Source: Flavobacteriales bacterium (GTDB lineage Bacteria > Bacteroidota > Bacteroidia > Flavobacteriales_D > Cryomorphaceae). Taken from it: a DNA stretch of 61,802 bases. Below are positions 17,270 through 26,077 of this stretch, piece after piece (within the stretch, counting starts at the first letter, position 1; every line of letters starts with the position of its first letter). The DNA lies in the NCBI GenBank assembly GCA_022448105.1, contig JAKVAV010000002.1, positions 1 to 61,802 of the forward strand, written 5' to 3'. The position numbers and the translations under genes were made by a program. The notes below the pieces were generated by a model, which worked only from the letters and a program-made list of their open reading frames with translations, was not told where the DNA came from and did no database searches.

Positions 17270-18454
17270 ATGAAAACCATTTTACCTGCATTAATCACAT
17301 CCGCTCTCTTATTCAGTTCTTTAATGTGCTTCAGCCAATGTGAGACTTTTTTTGGAAAATTAGTAATTAACGAAGTTGTACCTGGCAACGATAGCAATGG
17401 ATCCGACGAATTCGGAGAGTTCGACGATTGGGTTGAAGTTTATAATGGCTCAGATGAGACGATAAATTTGGAGGGTTATTTCTTGTCCGATAACCATGGA
17501 AACAAGACCAAGTTCGTTTTTCCCGATTTCGATCTACCACCAGATGACGTGGTTGTCGTTTGGTGTGACGATCAGCCAGAGCAAGGCCCTTTCCACACTG
17601 CTTTTCGTCTATCTGGTTCTGGTGAAGAAGTTGGTCTATATAATCCCGATACGCTCTCGTTGGATTACGTGCGCTACGGTTCAACCCCTGATGATATTGC
17701 CATCGGAAGATTCCCGAATGGAACTGGACCTTTTAGTCTCCTTATTCCTACCTATAATGATTTAAATACGAATAGTATACAGCCCGGTGTAGTCATTAAC
17801 GAGTACCAATCAGACAACTTCTCGACTGTTCAAGATCAATGGGGAGGATTTGATGACTGGATAGAGATTTACAATAATAGTGACAGTCCAATTAATCTTG
17901 AAGGATACTTCTTGAGTGACAAAATCAGCGAACCAACTCAATTTGAATTTCCCGATACTACAATAATGCCGAATGACTACATGGTTGTGTGGTGTGATCA
18001 AGGTTTGTTCGAGCCAGGCTTACATACCTTTTTCAAGTTAGGTAGTGGAGGCGACGACATCCTCTTTTCCAACCCTGATACGTTGACCATAGATTACGTT
18101 AGGTTTGATATAATAACTGCAGATGAGACAGAAGGAAGATATGCAAACGGTCTTGGTCCAATCTCTTGTATGGAGCCGTCCCATGGAGGCAATAACGGGG
18201 ATCCACTGAACATAATTAACTTTGGAGGCCCTGAAAGATTCGAGTTTTTCCCTAACCCTTCATCTGGGCACCTTACAATCAACAATCCAGAATTAAGTAG
18301 GGGCTCCCTTCGAGTTTATAATCTTACAGGTTCGATGGTCTATCAAAAAGACCGATTAGGAAGCCAAGAAAGCATAGATTTACGATTCTTGCCTAAAGGC
18401 TTATATGTCTTGAGATTCAACAACTACGCGGCAAAACTGGTTCTTGACAAATAG
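17270..18454 (+). CDS. T9SS protein with two lamin-tail (LTD) domains
   Basis: 394 aa from the ATG at 17270, which begins a clean signal peptide (MKTILPALITSALLF..., ending SQC). An open frame extends upstream but runs through the preceding terminator. Two LTD domains follow at about residues 30-140 and 178-300. Both have the opening VINE strand, the DDW(V/I)E(V/I)YN core, INLEGYFLSD, a VVWCD strand and a YVR(Y/F) strand. The final ~75 residues (FFPNPSSGHLTI through AAKLVLDK) are a type A T9SS sorting domain. LTDs are extracellular beta-sandwich domains found next to nucleases and CotH kinases. This gene sits 69 bp upstream of an LTD-CotH protein, which suggests a related role. Confidence 0.88.
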   Translation: MKTILPALITSALLFSSLMCFSQCETFFGKLVINEVVPGNDSNGSDEFGEFDDWVEVYNGSDETINLEGYFLSDNHGNKTKFVFPDFDLPPDDVVVVWCDDQPEQGPFHTAFRLSGSGEEVGLYNPDTLSLDYVRYGSTPDDIAIGRFPNGTGPFSLLIPTYNDLNTNSIQPGVVINEYQSDNFSTVQDQWGGFDDWIEIYNNSDSPINLEGYFLSDKISEPTQFEFPDTTIMPNDYMVVWCDQGLFEPGLHTFFKLGSGGDDILFSNPDTLTIDYVRFDIITADETEGRYANGLGPISCMEPSHGGNNGDPLNIINFGGPERFEFFPNPSSGHLTINNPELSRGSLRVYNLTGSMVYQKDRLGSQESIDLRFLPKGLYVLRFNNYAAKLVLDK

Positions 18455-18523
18455 ACAACCTTAACTCAACGTTAAGCGTCAACATTTTGCAAGAAAGTTG
18501 AATCCATTTTAAAACCGTATTGA

Positions 18524-21500
18524 ATGAAGTTGAAAGTCTTAAATATATTAATGTTTGTTTTTCTGGGTGCAGTAGCTCAGTCACAAGTAGTGATCAATGA
18601 AGTCAGTGCTGCAAACTGGAACGATCACGTGGACAATTACAATGACCACGAGGATTGGGTAGAATTGTATAATCCTGGAGCCGCCGCAATAGATCTCACT
18701 GGGTATTACATGAGCGACGATGAAGCAGAACCCATGAAGTGGGAAATCCCATCAGGAACTATTATCGGTGCGGGGGACTTTCTTTTGATTTATTGCTCCG
18801 ATAGAGACGAAAATGTTGGAGGAAACCTTCACACAAGCTTCAAAATAACACAAGCCCGCCAAGAAGCAGCAGTTATTTCAGACCCTTCGGGAGTGATCGT
18901 AGATTCATATGTTTTAACCATAGCTAATCAGCGAAATCATTCCAGAGGCCGTGTCACAGACGGCGACTCTAATTGGGGAATCTTTACTAACCCAACACCT
19001 GGAGCTGCTAATGTAGGAGCTATGGGCGAATACATTCCTCTAGAAATCCTGACCACGCCGGGGTACTACTCGGGTTCAGTGTCTGTTGAAATCCAATCTG
19101 CAGACGCAGGTGCAGAGATTAGGTACACCACAGATGGTACAATCCCAACGCTGGCCTCTACACTTTACACTGGTCCTGTTAGTATAACTCAAACTTCGGT
19201 TTTGAGAGCGCGTGCATTCAATGCTCTTACAAATGCATTACCCAGTTTTATTGAGACAAATACCTATTTCATAGATGACACTCACGGGGTTTATATCGTT
19301 TCCGTGAGCGGAGATGAACTACCCACTCTTTTGGGAGGGCAACAAATTGAGCCAATAGGTCACTTCGAATTGTTCTCATCCGATGGCGAGTTCCTTGCAG
19401 AAGCGAGTGGAGATTTTAATGAACATGGAAATGACTCATGGGCTTACCCGCAGAGAGGAATAGACTACATAGCTCAAGATGAATTTGGTTACGGTAACGA
19501 AGTAGGACACCGGATTTTTGACGCTAAGGATCGCGATGGATTTCAAAGATTAATCCTTAAAGCGGCTGCTAGTGACAATTACCCGTTCGAAAACGGTGGT
19601 GCTCATATTCGCGATGCTTATGTTCAGTCACTCTCGCAGGTAGCTGATTTAAGATTGGATGAAAGAACCTACGCACCTTGCGTCATGTATATGAATGGAC
19701 AGTATTGGGGGGTTTATGAGATTCGTGAAAAAGTTGACGACCTCGACTTTACGAGGCACTACTATGATCAAGGGGCTGGCGATGTAGATTTTCTAAAGAC
19801 ATGGGGTGCCACTTGGGAGGAATATGGTTCTGGTGACGACTGGGACGACCTTAGAGACTTTATTCTCGGAAACGACATGTCTGACGCTGCGAATTACGAC
19901 TATGTAGACGGCTTATACAATACTGGCAGTTTGATCGACTACTTTTTGTTGAACTCTTACATAGTGAGTTCCGACTGGCTTAATTGGAACACGGGTTGGT
20001 GGAGAGGTCGTAATCCGGACGGCGACAAAAAGAAGTGGAGGTACATCTTGTGGGATATGGATGCTAGTTTTGATCATTACATCAACTTTACTGGAGTTCC
20101 TGATCAAAGTCCGAACGCCGATCCTTGCGATCCCGAGCAATTAGGGGATCCTGGCGGGGAAGGGCATGTGCCGATTTGGAATACCTTACTGAACAATGAA
20201 GAGTTTTTTGCGGATTATATCAATCGATACTCAGATTTATCAACATCATATTTCTCTTGTGAGTTTTTAATTAATCACTTGGACAGTTTAATTAATCTCA
20301 TTGAGCCGGAAATGCAAGACCATATCGACCGTTGGGGAGGAACCATGGCAGAATGGCAAGGTAACGTTCAGAACATCAGAGATTTTATTAATGTGCGCTG
20401 CGCTGTGCTTAACAACGGCTTTCTGGATTGCTATCCAGAGCTCGACGGGCCCTATGATGTGGTTTTAATGGCTGATCCGCAGGAAGGAGGGCGAATTGAT
20501 TTACCCTCATTTGAAATCGATACATATCCATATGATGCGGTCTACTTCGGAGGAGTGCCAGTTACCTTTGACGCAGATGAAAACAATGGTTTTATTTTTA
20601 GTCATTGGACTAGTTCTAATGGTACCGTTTTCACACCAGATGAGTTTAGCGAAGAGATTACAGTGTCGTTTACCTCTAATGATACTCTTATTGCGCACTT
20701 CGTGCCTGATGTATCTTATAATCTTACCTTAAACGTAGAGCCGGCAAATTCTGGTTCTATTGAAATAGCGGGAACCGTATATAGTTCATTTCCAATTACC
20801 ATAGAACTAGCTGAATCAGTCGACTACATTGCAAATGCAACGGCAATTGCAGGCTATGGCTTTTCTGATTGGCTATCTGGGCTGTCTCTAAGTCCTTCTC
20901 CAGTGAGTGAGAACGTGTCGTTTTCTATGTCAGGAAACCAGACGTTAACTGCAAGATTCTTCGAAGTAATAAATGAGGTAACTTTCGATGTTGCGCCTGC
21001 CGATGTCGGTCGTATATTGTTGTCAGATACTGCACTTACGGAATATCCTACCACAATTGAGGTGCCTGAGATTGCAAATCTGAAGCTCGAAGGATTACCA
21101 GTTGCAGATTTTCATAAATTTTCTCATTGGTCTATCCTGAATGCTACACCAAATCCAGGTGAGTATTCAAGCGAGATAGAAGTTCAGTTTACTGAGCCAG
21201 ATGTTATTGTGGCCAACTTTATAGAGATGCCTAATGAGCCTATAACGATCGAAACATCTCCACCAGATATTGGATGGGTAAGGCTCGCAGATACCCTACT
21301 TAAGTCACTACCTTATTCCGCTCAAAGATTGACGGAAGATCGACTGGCTATTGAAGCAATAGATCGAGAAAATTATAAATTCTCTCATTGGGAGGTTAAA
21401 TTCGGAGCGGGCATAGATAATAAAGATTTGCCACTCCTGAGCTATTCCTTCGTTGTGCCTACACATTTAATAGCCCATTTCGAGGAGAGGTTTAACGCTG

Positions 21501-21781
21501 TATTTATCCCGAACAGCTTTACCCCAAACGGTGACGGTTTTAATGATTTATTGAAAGTATATGGGAACGAGGTTTCTCAGGAAAACTTCAGATTTGCTGT
21601 GATGAACCGATCTGGACAAGAAATCTGGACAACAGAGAATGCTAATGATGGGTGGAATGGAGCTGTTGATGGAAGTAACTATTTTGTTCCACCAGGAATC
21701 TATACCTACTTCCTTAGATATAGAAATGAAGTCACCGGCGATATAGTTGAAACTTCTGGCTCAGTTCTTTTAATTAGGTAA
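18524..21781 (+). CDS. LTD-CotH kinase T9SS (type B) surface protein
   Basis: 1085 aa. Order: signal peptide (about 1-20); LTD (about 21-150; VVINEVSAANW, EDWVELYNPG); a chitobiase C-terminal-like beta domain (about 173-245; GAEIRYTTDGTIPT is diagnostic); a CotH kinase domain (about 255-640) with YWGVYEIREKVDD and YILWDMDASF, the latter the metal-binding Asp region; then four ~80-residue repeats of the InlB/bacterial-repeat kind, each with an (F/Y)SHW or FSDW strand (about 650-990); and a gliding-motility type B sorting domain (FIPNSFTPNGDGFNDLL to the end). Bacterial CotH proteins phosphorylate spore-coat or surface proteins in known cases; the substrate here is unknown. It probably heads the operon with the VTC and DUF4956 genes. 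Confidence 0.9.
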   Translation: MKLKVLNILMFVFLGAVAQSQVVINEVSAANWNDHVDNYNDHEDWVELYNPGAAAIDLTGYYMSDDEAEPMKWEIPSGTIIGAGDFLLIYCSDRDENVGGNLHTSFKITQARQEAAVISDPSGVIVDSYVLTIANQRNHSRGRVTDGDSNWGIFTNPTPGAANVGAMGEYIPLEILTTPGYYSGSVSVEIQSADAGAEIRYTTDGTIPTLASTLYTGPVSITQTSVLRARAFNALTNALPSFIETNTYFIDDTHGVYIVSVSGDELPTLLGGQQIEPIGHFELFSSDGEFLAEASGDFNEHGNDSWAYPQRGIDYIAQDEFGYGNEVGHRIFDAKDRDGFQRLILKAAASDNYPFENGGAHIRDAYVQSLSQVADLRLDERTYAPCVMYMNGQYWGVYEIREKVDDLDFTRHYYDQGAGDVDFLKTWGATWEEYGSGDDWDDLRDFILGNDMSDAANYDYVDGLYNTGSLIDYFLLNSYIVSSDWLNWNTGWWRGRNPDGDKKKWRYILWDMDASFDHYINFTGVPDQSPNADPCDPEQLGDPGGEGHVPIWNTLLNNEEFFADYINRYSDLSTSYFSCEFLINHLDSLINLIEPEMQDHIDRWGGTMAEWQGNVQNIRDFINVRCAVLNNGFLDCYPELDGPYDVVLMADPQEGGRIDLPSFEIDTYPYDAVYFGGVPVTFDADENNGFIFSHWTSSNGTVFTPDEFSEEITVSFTSNDTLIAHFVPDVSYNLTLNVEPANSGSIEIAGTVYSSFPITIELAESVDYIANATAIAGYGFSDWLSGLSLSPSPVSENVSFSMSGNQTLTARFFEVINEVTFDVAPADVGRILLSDTALTEYPTTIEVPEIANLKLEGLPVADFHKFSHWSILNATPNPGEYSSEIEVQFTEPDVIVANFIEMPNEPITIETSPPDIGWVRLADTLLKSLPYSAQRLTEDRLAIEAIDRENYKFSHWEVKFGAGIDNKDLPLLSYSFVVPTHLIAHFEERFNAVFIPNSFTPNGDGFNDLLKVYGNEVSQENFRFAVMNRSGQEIWTTENANDGWNGAVDGSNYFVPPGIYTYFLRYRNEVTGDIVETSGSVLLIR

Positions 21782-21828
21782 ATCGGATATCGAGCCGTAT
21801 TTTCGAGACTGTTCTACTACAAACTTAT

Positions 21829-22230
21829 ATGTCAAGAGCTATATCAACGCTATTTGTCGTGGCCTCAATAATCGCATTTTCTTGCGAGAATGAGCCCGGA
21901 GAAGGTGGACGTGCCTCAATTCAGGGACGTGTATTTGTCCACGTGATTGCATGTGAAGACACCTTGGATTCGTCCTATGGAGTCGATGAAGAGGTGTATA
22001 TCATTGCAGGTGATGATCCTTCCCATTTTGATAGGGTCAGAACAGGCCCCGACGGTACCTTTTGGTTTCCATACTTAAGAAAGGGGAAGTACGAAATCTA
22101 TGGCTTGTCGGAACCTACAGCTTGCGATAATCCTTTTGGTCAGCTAATTCCAGTCTCAGTTTTTGTTGAAATCGAGGAAAGGAAGGATGAAATCGTGACG
22201 AGTGATATTGTAATTACTCAACGACCATGA
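21829..22230 (+). CDS. Lipoprotein with carboxypeptidase-regulatory-like fold
   Basis: 133 aa. The lipobox is IAFSC (Cys19). The mature part reads ASIQGRVFVHV, then TGPDGTFWFPYLRKGKYEIYG, which is the turn-and-strand signature of carboxypeptidase regulatory-like (CarboxypepD_reg / SpaA-type) beta-sandwich domains. It starts 47 bp after the CotH gene and its stop overlaps the next start by 4 bp, so it belongs to the CotH-VTC operon. A surface or periplasmic structural role is the most one can infer. Confidence 0.72.
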   Translation: MSRAISTLFVVASIIAFSCENEPGEGGRASIQGRVFVHVIACEDTLDSSYGVDEEVYIIAGDDPSHFDRVRTGPDGTFWFPYLRKGKYEIYGLSEPTACDNPFGQLIPVSVFVEIEERKDEIVTSDIVITQRP

Positions 22231-22808
22231 TTCGAAGCAGTCTTCTTCTTTGTTTGTTCAGTTTTGTTTTTTTGGTCAGTACAGGTCAATCCAAAAAGGT
22301 AAAGACCTATGGTGTCACCAAGAGAACGGAGACCGCGGTTGAGTACAAGGATGGAGAAGAAGTATCCCGATTCACGAAGGAGGTGAGGTTTTACGATAAA
22401 GACGGTTGGTGGATTGAAAAGACCATTTACACCTCGTCCGGAGAGAAAAAGTCAGAAGAGAAAAGAACCTTCGATAATGGTGATTTGATTGAAGAAATAA
22501 AAGTTGACTATGACGGCTCCGAAGCCAAAGATGCAGAACCTCCAAGCTTTAAGAGTAAAACTTATCAGTATCACAGAGGAGACCTAATTGTTGAACGATT
22601 TTTGTCTAAAAAAGGCCAAACTAAGAAGGAGAAAAGATATAATTACAATGATTTTGGAGATGAGGTGGAGGTAGGAACCTTTGATGCTACCGGGATACTG
22701 ATAAAGAAATTAGAAATTGAATACGACAAGCGCGGTTTCAAGGTAAGGGAGGTCACCAGTGATGCTTCAGGAAAGGTTTTAAAAGAAAAACTCTACTCTT
22801 ATGAGTAA
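22227..22808 (+). CDS. Secreted protein with RHS/MORN-like short beta repeats
   Basis: 193 aa. A signal peptide (about 1-20, ending STGQ) is followed by short beta-hairpin units of about 20-25 residues with recurring Y-x-x-x-G and E(K/E)R(T/Y) elements (YDKDGWWIEKTIYTSSGEK, RTFDNGDLIEEIKVDYDG, RYNYNDFGDEVEVGTFDATG). This resembles the RHS/YD or MORN-like hairpin repeats of secreted Bacteroidota proteins. There is no catalytic motif. It overlaps the lipoprotein gene by 4 bp and the VTC gene by 8 bp, indicating translational coupling within the operon. Confidence 0.65.
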   Translation: MIRSSLLLCLFSFVFLVSTGQSKKVKTYGVTKRTETAVEYKDGEEVSRFTKEVRFYDKDGWWIEKTIYTSSGEKKSEEKRTFDNGDLIEEIKVDYDGSEAKDAEPPSFKSKTYQYHRGDLIVERFLSKKGQTKKEKRYNYNDFGDEVEVGTFDATGILIKKLEIEYDKRGFKVREVTSDASGKVLKEKLYSYE

Positions 22809-23586
22809 TGACCTTTTAGAACAGATGAATGCAATACTTAGGCCTTTCACCAAATTAGGATTAGGCCAATTTGGTGATGACCGATTTGCCGAAAGGCGGG
22901 ACCGTAAGTTTCCTTGTGATGTTGAGAATATTGGCGATATCATTAAAGGTTTGTATGAGCACTACGATCTTGTAGTCCCAGTGGAGAATCCAGTATCATC
23001 GATAGGGACACTGTACTTTGATACTCCTGAATTTGACTTTTATCGCGAACATCATCGCGGAAAATCGAACAGGCACAAGGTTAGATTTAGAAAGTATCCT
23101 GATACCAAAACTTCTTTTCTCGAAATAAAAAAGAAATCTCCAAAGGGAATTACCCTTAAGGAGCGCGTTGAATCCCCCTTTCAGCTTGACAGTATCGACC
23201 AGTCACTCGAAGCATTTCTTGGCCTAAACGGAATTGACGCGCCCAATGATCTAACATCCGTTTTAGAGGTTAATTATCAACGATATAGTTTTATTAGCAA
23301 GGACCGAGAGGAGCGTTTCTCCGTTGACTTTGCAGTGGAGTTTAGCGACGGAAAAAAGTCAGGGACTTTTGGTAGTTTGGCTATTTTCGAGGTTAAACAG
23401 CCAAGATATATGACCTCACCGATTGTCAAAAGACTCAGACAAAATGGGATAAGAGAAAAGTCATTAAGCAAGTATTGTCTTTCTTTATCCACTTTAAAAC
23501 CAAAATTAAAATCGAATAGATTTAAACCAGCATTAAGAAACCTGCAAGCACTTTTTCATGCACAAATACACACATCTAATACATAA
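22801..23586 (+). CDS. VTC-domain protein (polyphosphate-polymerase fold)
   Basis: 261 aa, cytosolic, no signal peptide. The triphosphate-tunnel VTC fold is recognised by its alternating basic and acidic strands: ERRDRKFPC near the start, GTLYFDTPEFDFY, HKVRFRKY, SFLEIKKKSPKG, VNYQRYSFIS, RFSVDFAVEF, IFEVKQPRYM and a late SLSKYCLSL. These supply the Arg, Lys and Glu residues that line the tunnel in yeast Vtc4, which makes polyphosphate. Bacterial VTC proteins are usually annotated as polyphosphate-polymerase-domain proteins, but their activity is less established. It overlaps the preceding gene by 8 bp and the DUF4956 gene by 29 bp. VTC, DUF4956 and CotH genes are commonly neighbours in other bacteria. 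Confidence 0.88.
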   Translation: MSNDLLEQMNAILRPFTKLGLGQFGDDRFAERRDRKFPCDVENIGDIIKGLYEHYDLVVPVENPVSSIGTLYFDTPEFDFYREHHRGKSNRHKVRFRKYPDTKTSFLEIKKKSPKGITLKERVESPFQLDSIDQSLEAFLGLNGIDAPNDLTSVLEVNYQRYSFISKDREERFSVDFAVEFSDGKKSGTFGSLAIFEVKQPRYMTSPIVKRLRQNGIREKSLSKYCLSLSTLKPKLKSNRFKPALRNLQALFHAQIHTSNT

Positions 23587-24289
23587 AAGCACTCTATTTA
23601 TCATATTAACCCTGTTTCCTTTTGCTGTTTTGGCCCAGTTCTTTCCTGTAGAAAAAACTGTCATGGATCCAAAAGAGATACCAGAGTTCTTTGATTTTTC
23701 AATTACACAGTTCGATTCAGTTTTTTTTGTTAGGCTGATTATTGATTTGATCAGTATGGTCGTTTTACTTCGTCTTGTTTACTATCGAGTAACCGGAAGA
23801 CACGACTTTTTCCTGACGTTTTTTATGTTTAATCTGGTAATTTTCATTATAACGATCCTGTTGAACTCGAGTTCTGGATTTAGCATAGGAGCAGCCTTTG
23901 GTCTCTTTGCGATTTTTGCAATGTTGCGCTACCGCACTGAGGATATAAGTACCCGTGATATGACTTATCTGTTTTTATCCATTACTATCGGGCTCATCTC
24001 TTCTATCAATCAGGGCACCGCTCTAGAAATTGTCCTCATAAATGCCGTAATTCTGTTAGTGGCATTCTTAATTGAGGGAAACGTCCTCATCAAGCAAGAG
24101 TTTATCAAGACTATTGAGTACGAGAAAATTGATTTGATAAAACCGGATAGGCGAGAGGAGTTAATAGCAGATCTTAAAGATCGGACAGGATTAGACATTC
24201 ATAAAGTCTACATCAAGCGAATCGACTTTTTGAGAGATACCGCCATTATTAAAATGCATTATCGAAGCAGTAGAAGTCAAGATGCGTAA
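23558..24289 (+). CDS. DUF4956 polytopic membrane protein
   Basis: 243 aa. An N-terminal hydrophobic segment (about 9-27, possibly a signal peptide) is followed by helices at about 56-75, 84-102, 105-125, 133-150 and 153-172, then a soluble C-terminal domain of about 65 residues (RREELIADLKDRTG...HKVYIKRIDFLRDTAIIKM). The signature AMLRYRTEDISTRDMTYLF (about 125-143) is the DUF4956 core. The gene starts inside the VTC reading frame (29-bp overlap) and overlaps the DUF2490 gene by 8 bp. Its steady pairing with VTC proteins suggests a partner channel or scaffold; this is inference. Confidence 0.88.
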   Translation: MHKYTHLIHKSTLFIILTLFPFAVLAQFFPVEKTVMDPKEIPEFFDFSITQFDSVFFVRLIIDLISMVVLLRLVYYRVTGRHDFFLTFFMFNLVIFIITILLNSSSGFSIGAAFGLFAIFAMLRYRTEDISTRDMTYLFLSITIGLISSINQGTALEIVLINAVILLVAFLIEGNVLIKQEFIKTIEYEKIDLIKPDRREELIADLKDRTGLDIHKVYIKRIDFLRDTAIIKMHYRSSRSQDA

Positions 24290-24980
24290 GTTCTTTGTAC
24301 TCCTTTTCATCTTAATTTCAACCAAGGGTTTTACCCAAGAGGTTAGAGATTTTGGAATTTGGGGTACTATCGCATACGGCGCTGAGATAACAAAAAATCT
24401 CGATTTTAGCATTGAGCAAGAAGTCAGAATGGAGCAGAACGCCACAACGCCTGGCGTCATCTTTACCAATTTGGGAGTGGACTACAGTGTCCTTGAGCAA
24501 TTCCAAATTGGTTTCAACTATCGATTTTTATTGAATGACCGCCCTGACGGGGTTTATGGTCATCGACACCGAATAATGCTGGATCTTCAAGTAAGAGAAA
24601 GATATCAGCAGTGGACTTTTGCTTACAGAGCACGAGGACAGTCAGAAGTCAGAACAATCAACTATTCAAATGAATTGGGGTTGGCCCCGACGCTTGATCT
24701 TAGAAATACGATCAAAACTGTCTATAGATTAAATCGGAGATTTGACATTTATGCCAGCTTTGACCTGAGAATGTTGGTCAGAGATGCTAGAGTTCCTGAC
24801 TACACCGCTATTGACAGATTTAGATACCGTTTGGGAACAGATATTCTTGTAAAAAGAGATCAATCATTAGGATTATTTATTCAACATCAACGTGAGGTTG
24901 ATGTCCAAAACCCAGAAGTGGAATTCACCATAGGAGTTGAATTTAAGTTTGGAGGTCGCCGCCGTTTGATGGAAACCTAA
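24282..24980 (+). CDS. DUF2490 outer-membrane beta-barrel protein
   Basis: 232 aa. A signal peptide (about 1-18, ending GFTQ) is followed by ten or so alternating amphipathic strands with aromatic ends, as in small outer-membrane barrels. DUF2490 features include FGIWGTIAYG near the start, FNYRFLLNDRP...GHRHRIMLDL and a C-terminal strand ending VEFKFGGRR. It is the last gene of the CotH-VTC operon. Its stop lies 3 bp from the convergent Sua5 stop, with no terminator between, so the two transcripts may overlap. Confidence 0.82.
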   Translation: MRKFFVLLFILISTKGFTQEVRDFGIWGTIAYGAEITKNLDFSIEQEVRMEQNATTPGVIFTNLGVDYSVLEQFQIGFNYRFLLNDRPDGVYGHRHRIMLDLQVRERYQQWTFAYRARGQSEVRTINYSNELGLAPTLDLRNTIKTVYRLNRRFDIYASFDLRMLVRDARVPDYTAIDRFRYRLGTDILVKRDQSLGLFIQHQREVDVQNPEVEFTIGVEFKFGGRRRLMET

Positions 24981-24983
24981 AAA

Positions 24984-25943
24984 CTATCTTTGGGTCGCTG
25001 CACGTCTCAACCGGTCATTAATTGCTCTTCCAAGTCCCTCGTTGGGTAACAATTCTGCTAAAATTATACTCTGAGAAAATTTATCGAGTTCTCTCAAAGC
25101 AGAAAACAGATTTTTTGCCGCTTCCCTTAAATTACCGGTCTTCGATAAGGCTATTCCTGGAAAGTTATGACAAGTCTTAAAAGATAAATAGCAAATTTCA
25201 TTAGTTGGGTAATCAGTTGCCATTTCTATAATGTCACCTAGGTGAAGTAGCTTTTTTGGTGAATAATGCGAAGAAAGCATACCCGGAGCCTTTGGATTGG
25301 CGGTGCTGTGAGTATTGCTATCAATTTGACCAATCATCGTCTCTATTTTCTCTCTCTCTAGCCCCCCGAGTCTGAGGATTTTAGGTTTCGACTCTGTTAG
25401 TGATAGTATGGTCGATTCCAAACCTATTTGACAAGGTCCACCATCAAGTATGTAATCTACTTTATCTCCTAATTGGTCATTGACATGCTCTGCTCGTGTT
25501 GGGCTTATGTAACCAAACGGGTTTGCACTTGGTGCAGCTAGTGGAAATTCTAGATTGTTAAGTAGCTCAAGAGTAAAAGGGTGATTAGGCATCCGAATAG
25601 CCACAGAGTTCATTCCTGAAGTGACCAAATCTGGGATATTACTCAACTTTTCTAAGATAATCGTAAGAGGACCAGGCCAAAATTTGTCCAAAAGATGCTT
25701 GAGATCTTTTGCAGAATGATCTGATAGTTTACTTAATTGGTCAGGTGAGCCCACGTGAACAATTAAAGGGTCAAAGCTAGGTCTATTCTTGATGTCAAAG
25801 ATTCTTGCAACAGCTTCTTCATTGAAAGCGTTAGCCGCCAATCCATAAACTGTCTCTGTAGGAATGGCTACTACACCTCCGCTCTCGAGAAGACTCTGAG
25901 CTCTTGAAATATCCGAACCAATTTTTGAATTTCCTTTTGACAT
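24984..25943 (-). CDS. L-threonylcarbamoyladenylate synthase, Sua5/TsaC type
   Basis: 319 aa. It makes threonylcarbamoyl-AMP from Thr, bicarbonate and ATP, the first step of t6A37 modification of ANN-decoding tRNAs. The YrdC/TsaC domain (about 8-195) has the start GGVVAIPTETVYGLAANAF, the KNRPSFDPLIVHV nucleotide-binding segment and SANPFGYISPT. A C-terminal Sua5 domain (about 215-319; KAPGMLSSHYSPKKLL links to it) makes this the long Sua5 form rather than the short TsaC. A TATCTTTG box lies upstream on the minus strand (25967-25974) without a well-spaced TTG. Confidence 0.95.
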   Translation of the reverse strand: MSKGNSKIGSDISRAQSLLESGGVVAIPTETVYGLAANAFNEEAVARIFDIKNRPSFDPLIVHVGSPDQLSKLSDHSAKDLKHLLDKFWPGPLTIILEKLSNIPDLVTSGMNSVAIRMPNHPFTLELLNNLEFPLAAPSANPFGYISPTRAEHVNDQLGDKVDYILDGGPCQIGLESTILSLTESKPKILRLGGLEREKIETMIGQIDSNTHSTANPKAPGMLSSHYSPKKLLHLGDIIEMATDYPTNEICYLSFKTCHNFPGIALSKTGNLREAAKNLFSALRELDKFSQSIILAELLPNEGLGRAINDRLRRAATQR

Positions 25944-26077
25944 TATAAAGAGGTCACTTTAGGGTGCAAAGATAGTCCTTCGGTCATCAAACGCGCTCTT
26001 CCTTAACCTCTAAAGAGCAAGCTAAGGATTTACCGATGTTGAGCATTGTTTATGATGCTTTACATTGCAGGTCTATA

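Noticed and set aside
18459-18476. CTTAAC...GTTAAG inverted repeat before the LTD-CotH gene as an operator.
   Set aside because: A 6-bp palindrome of this composition is expected by chance in AT-rich DNA, and no second copy is visible.
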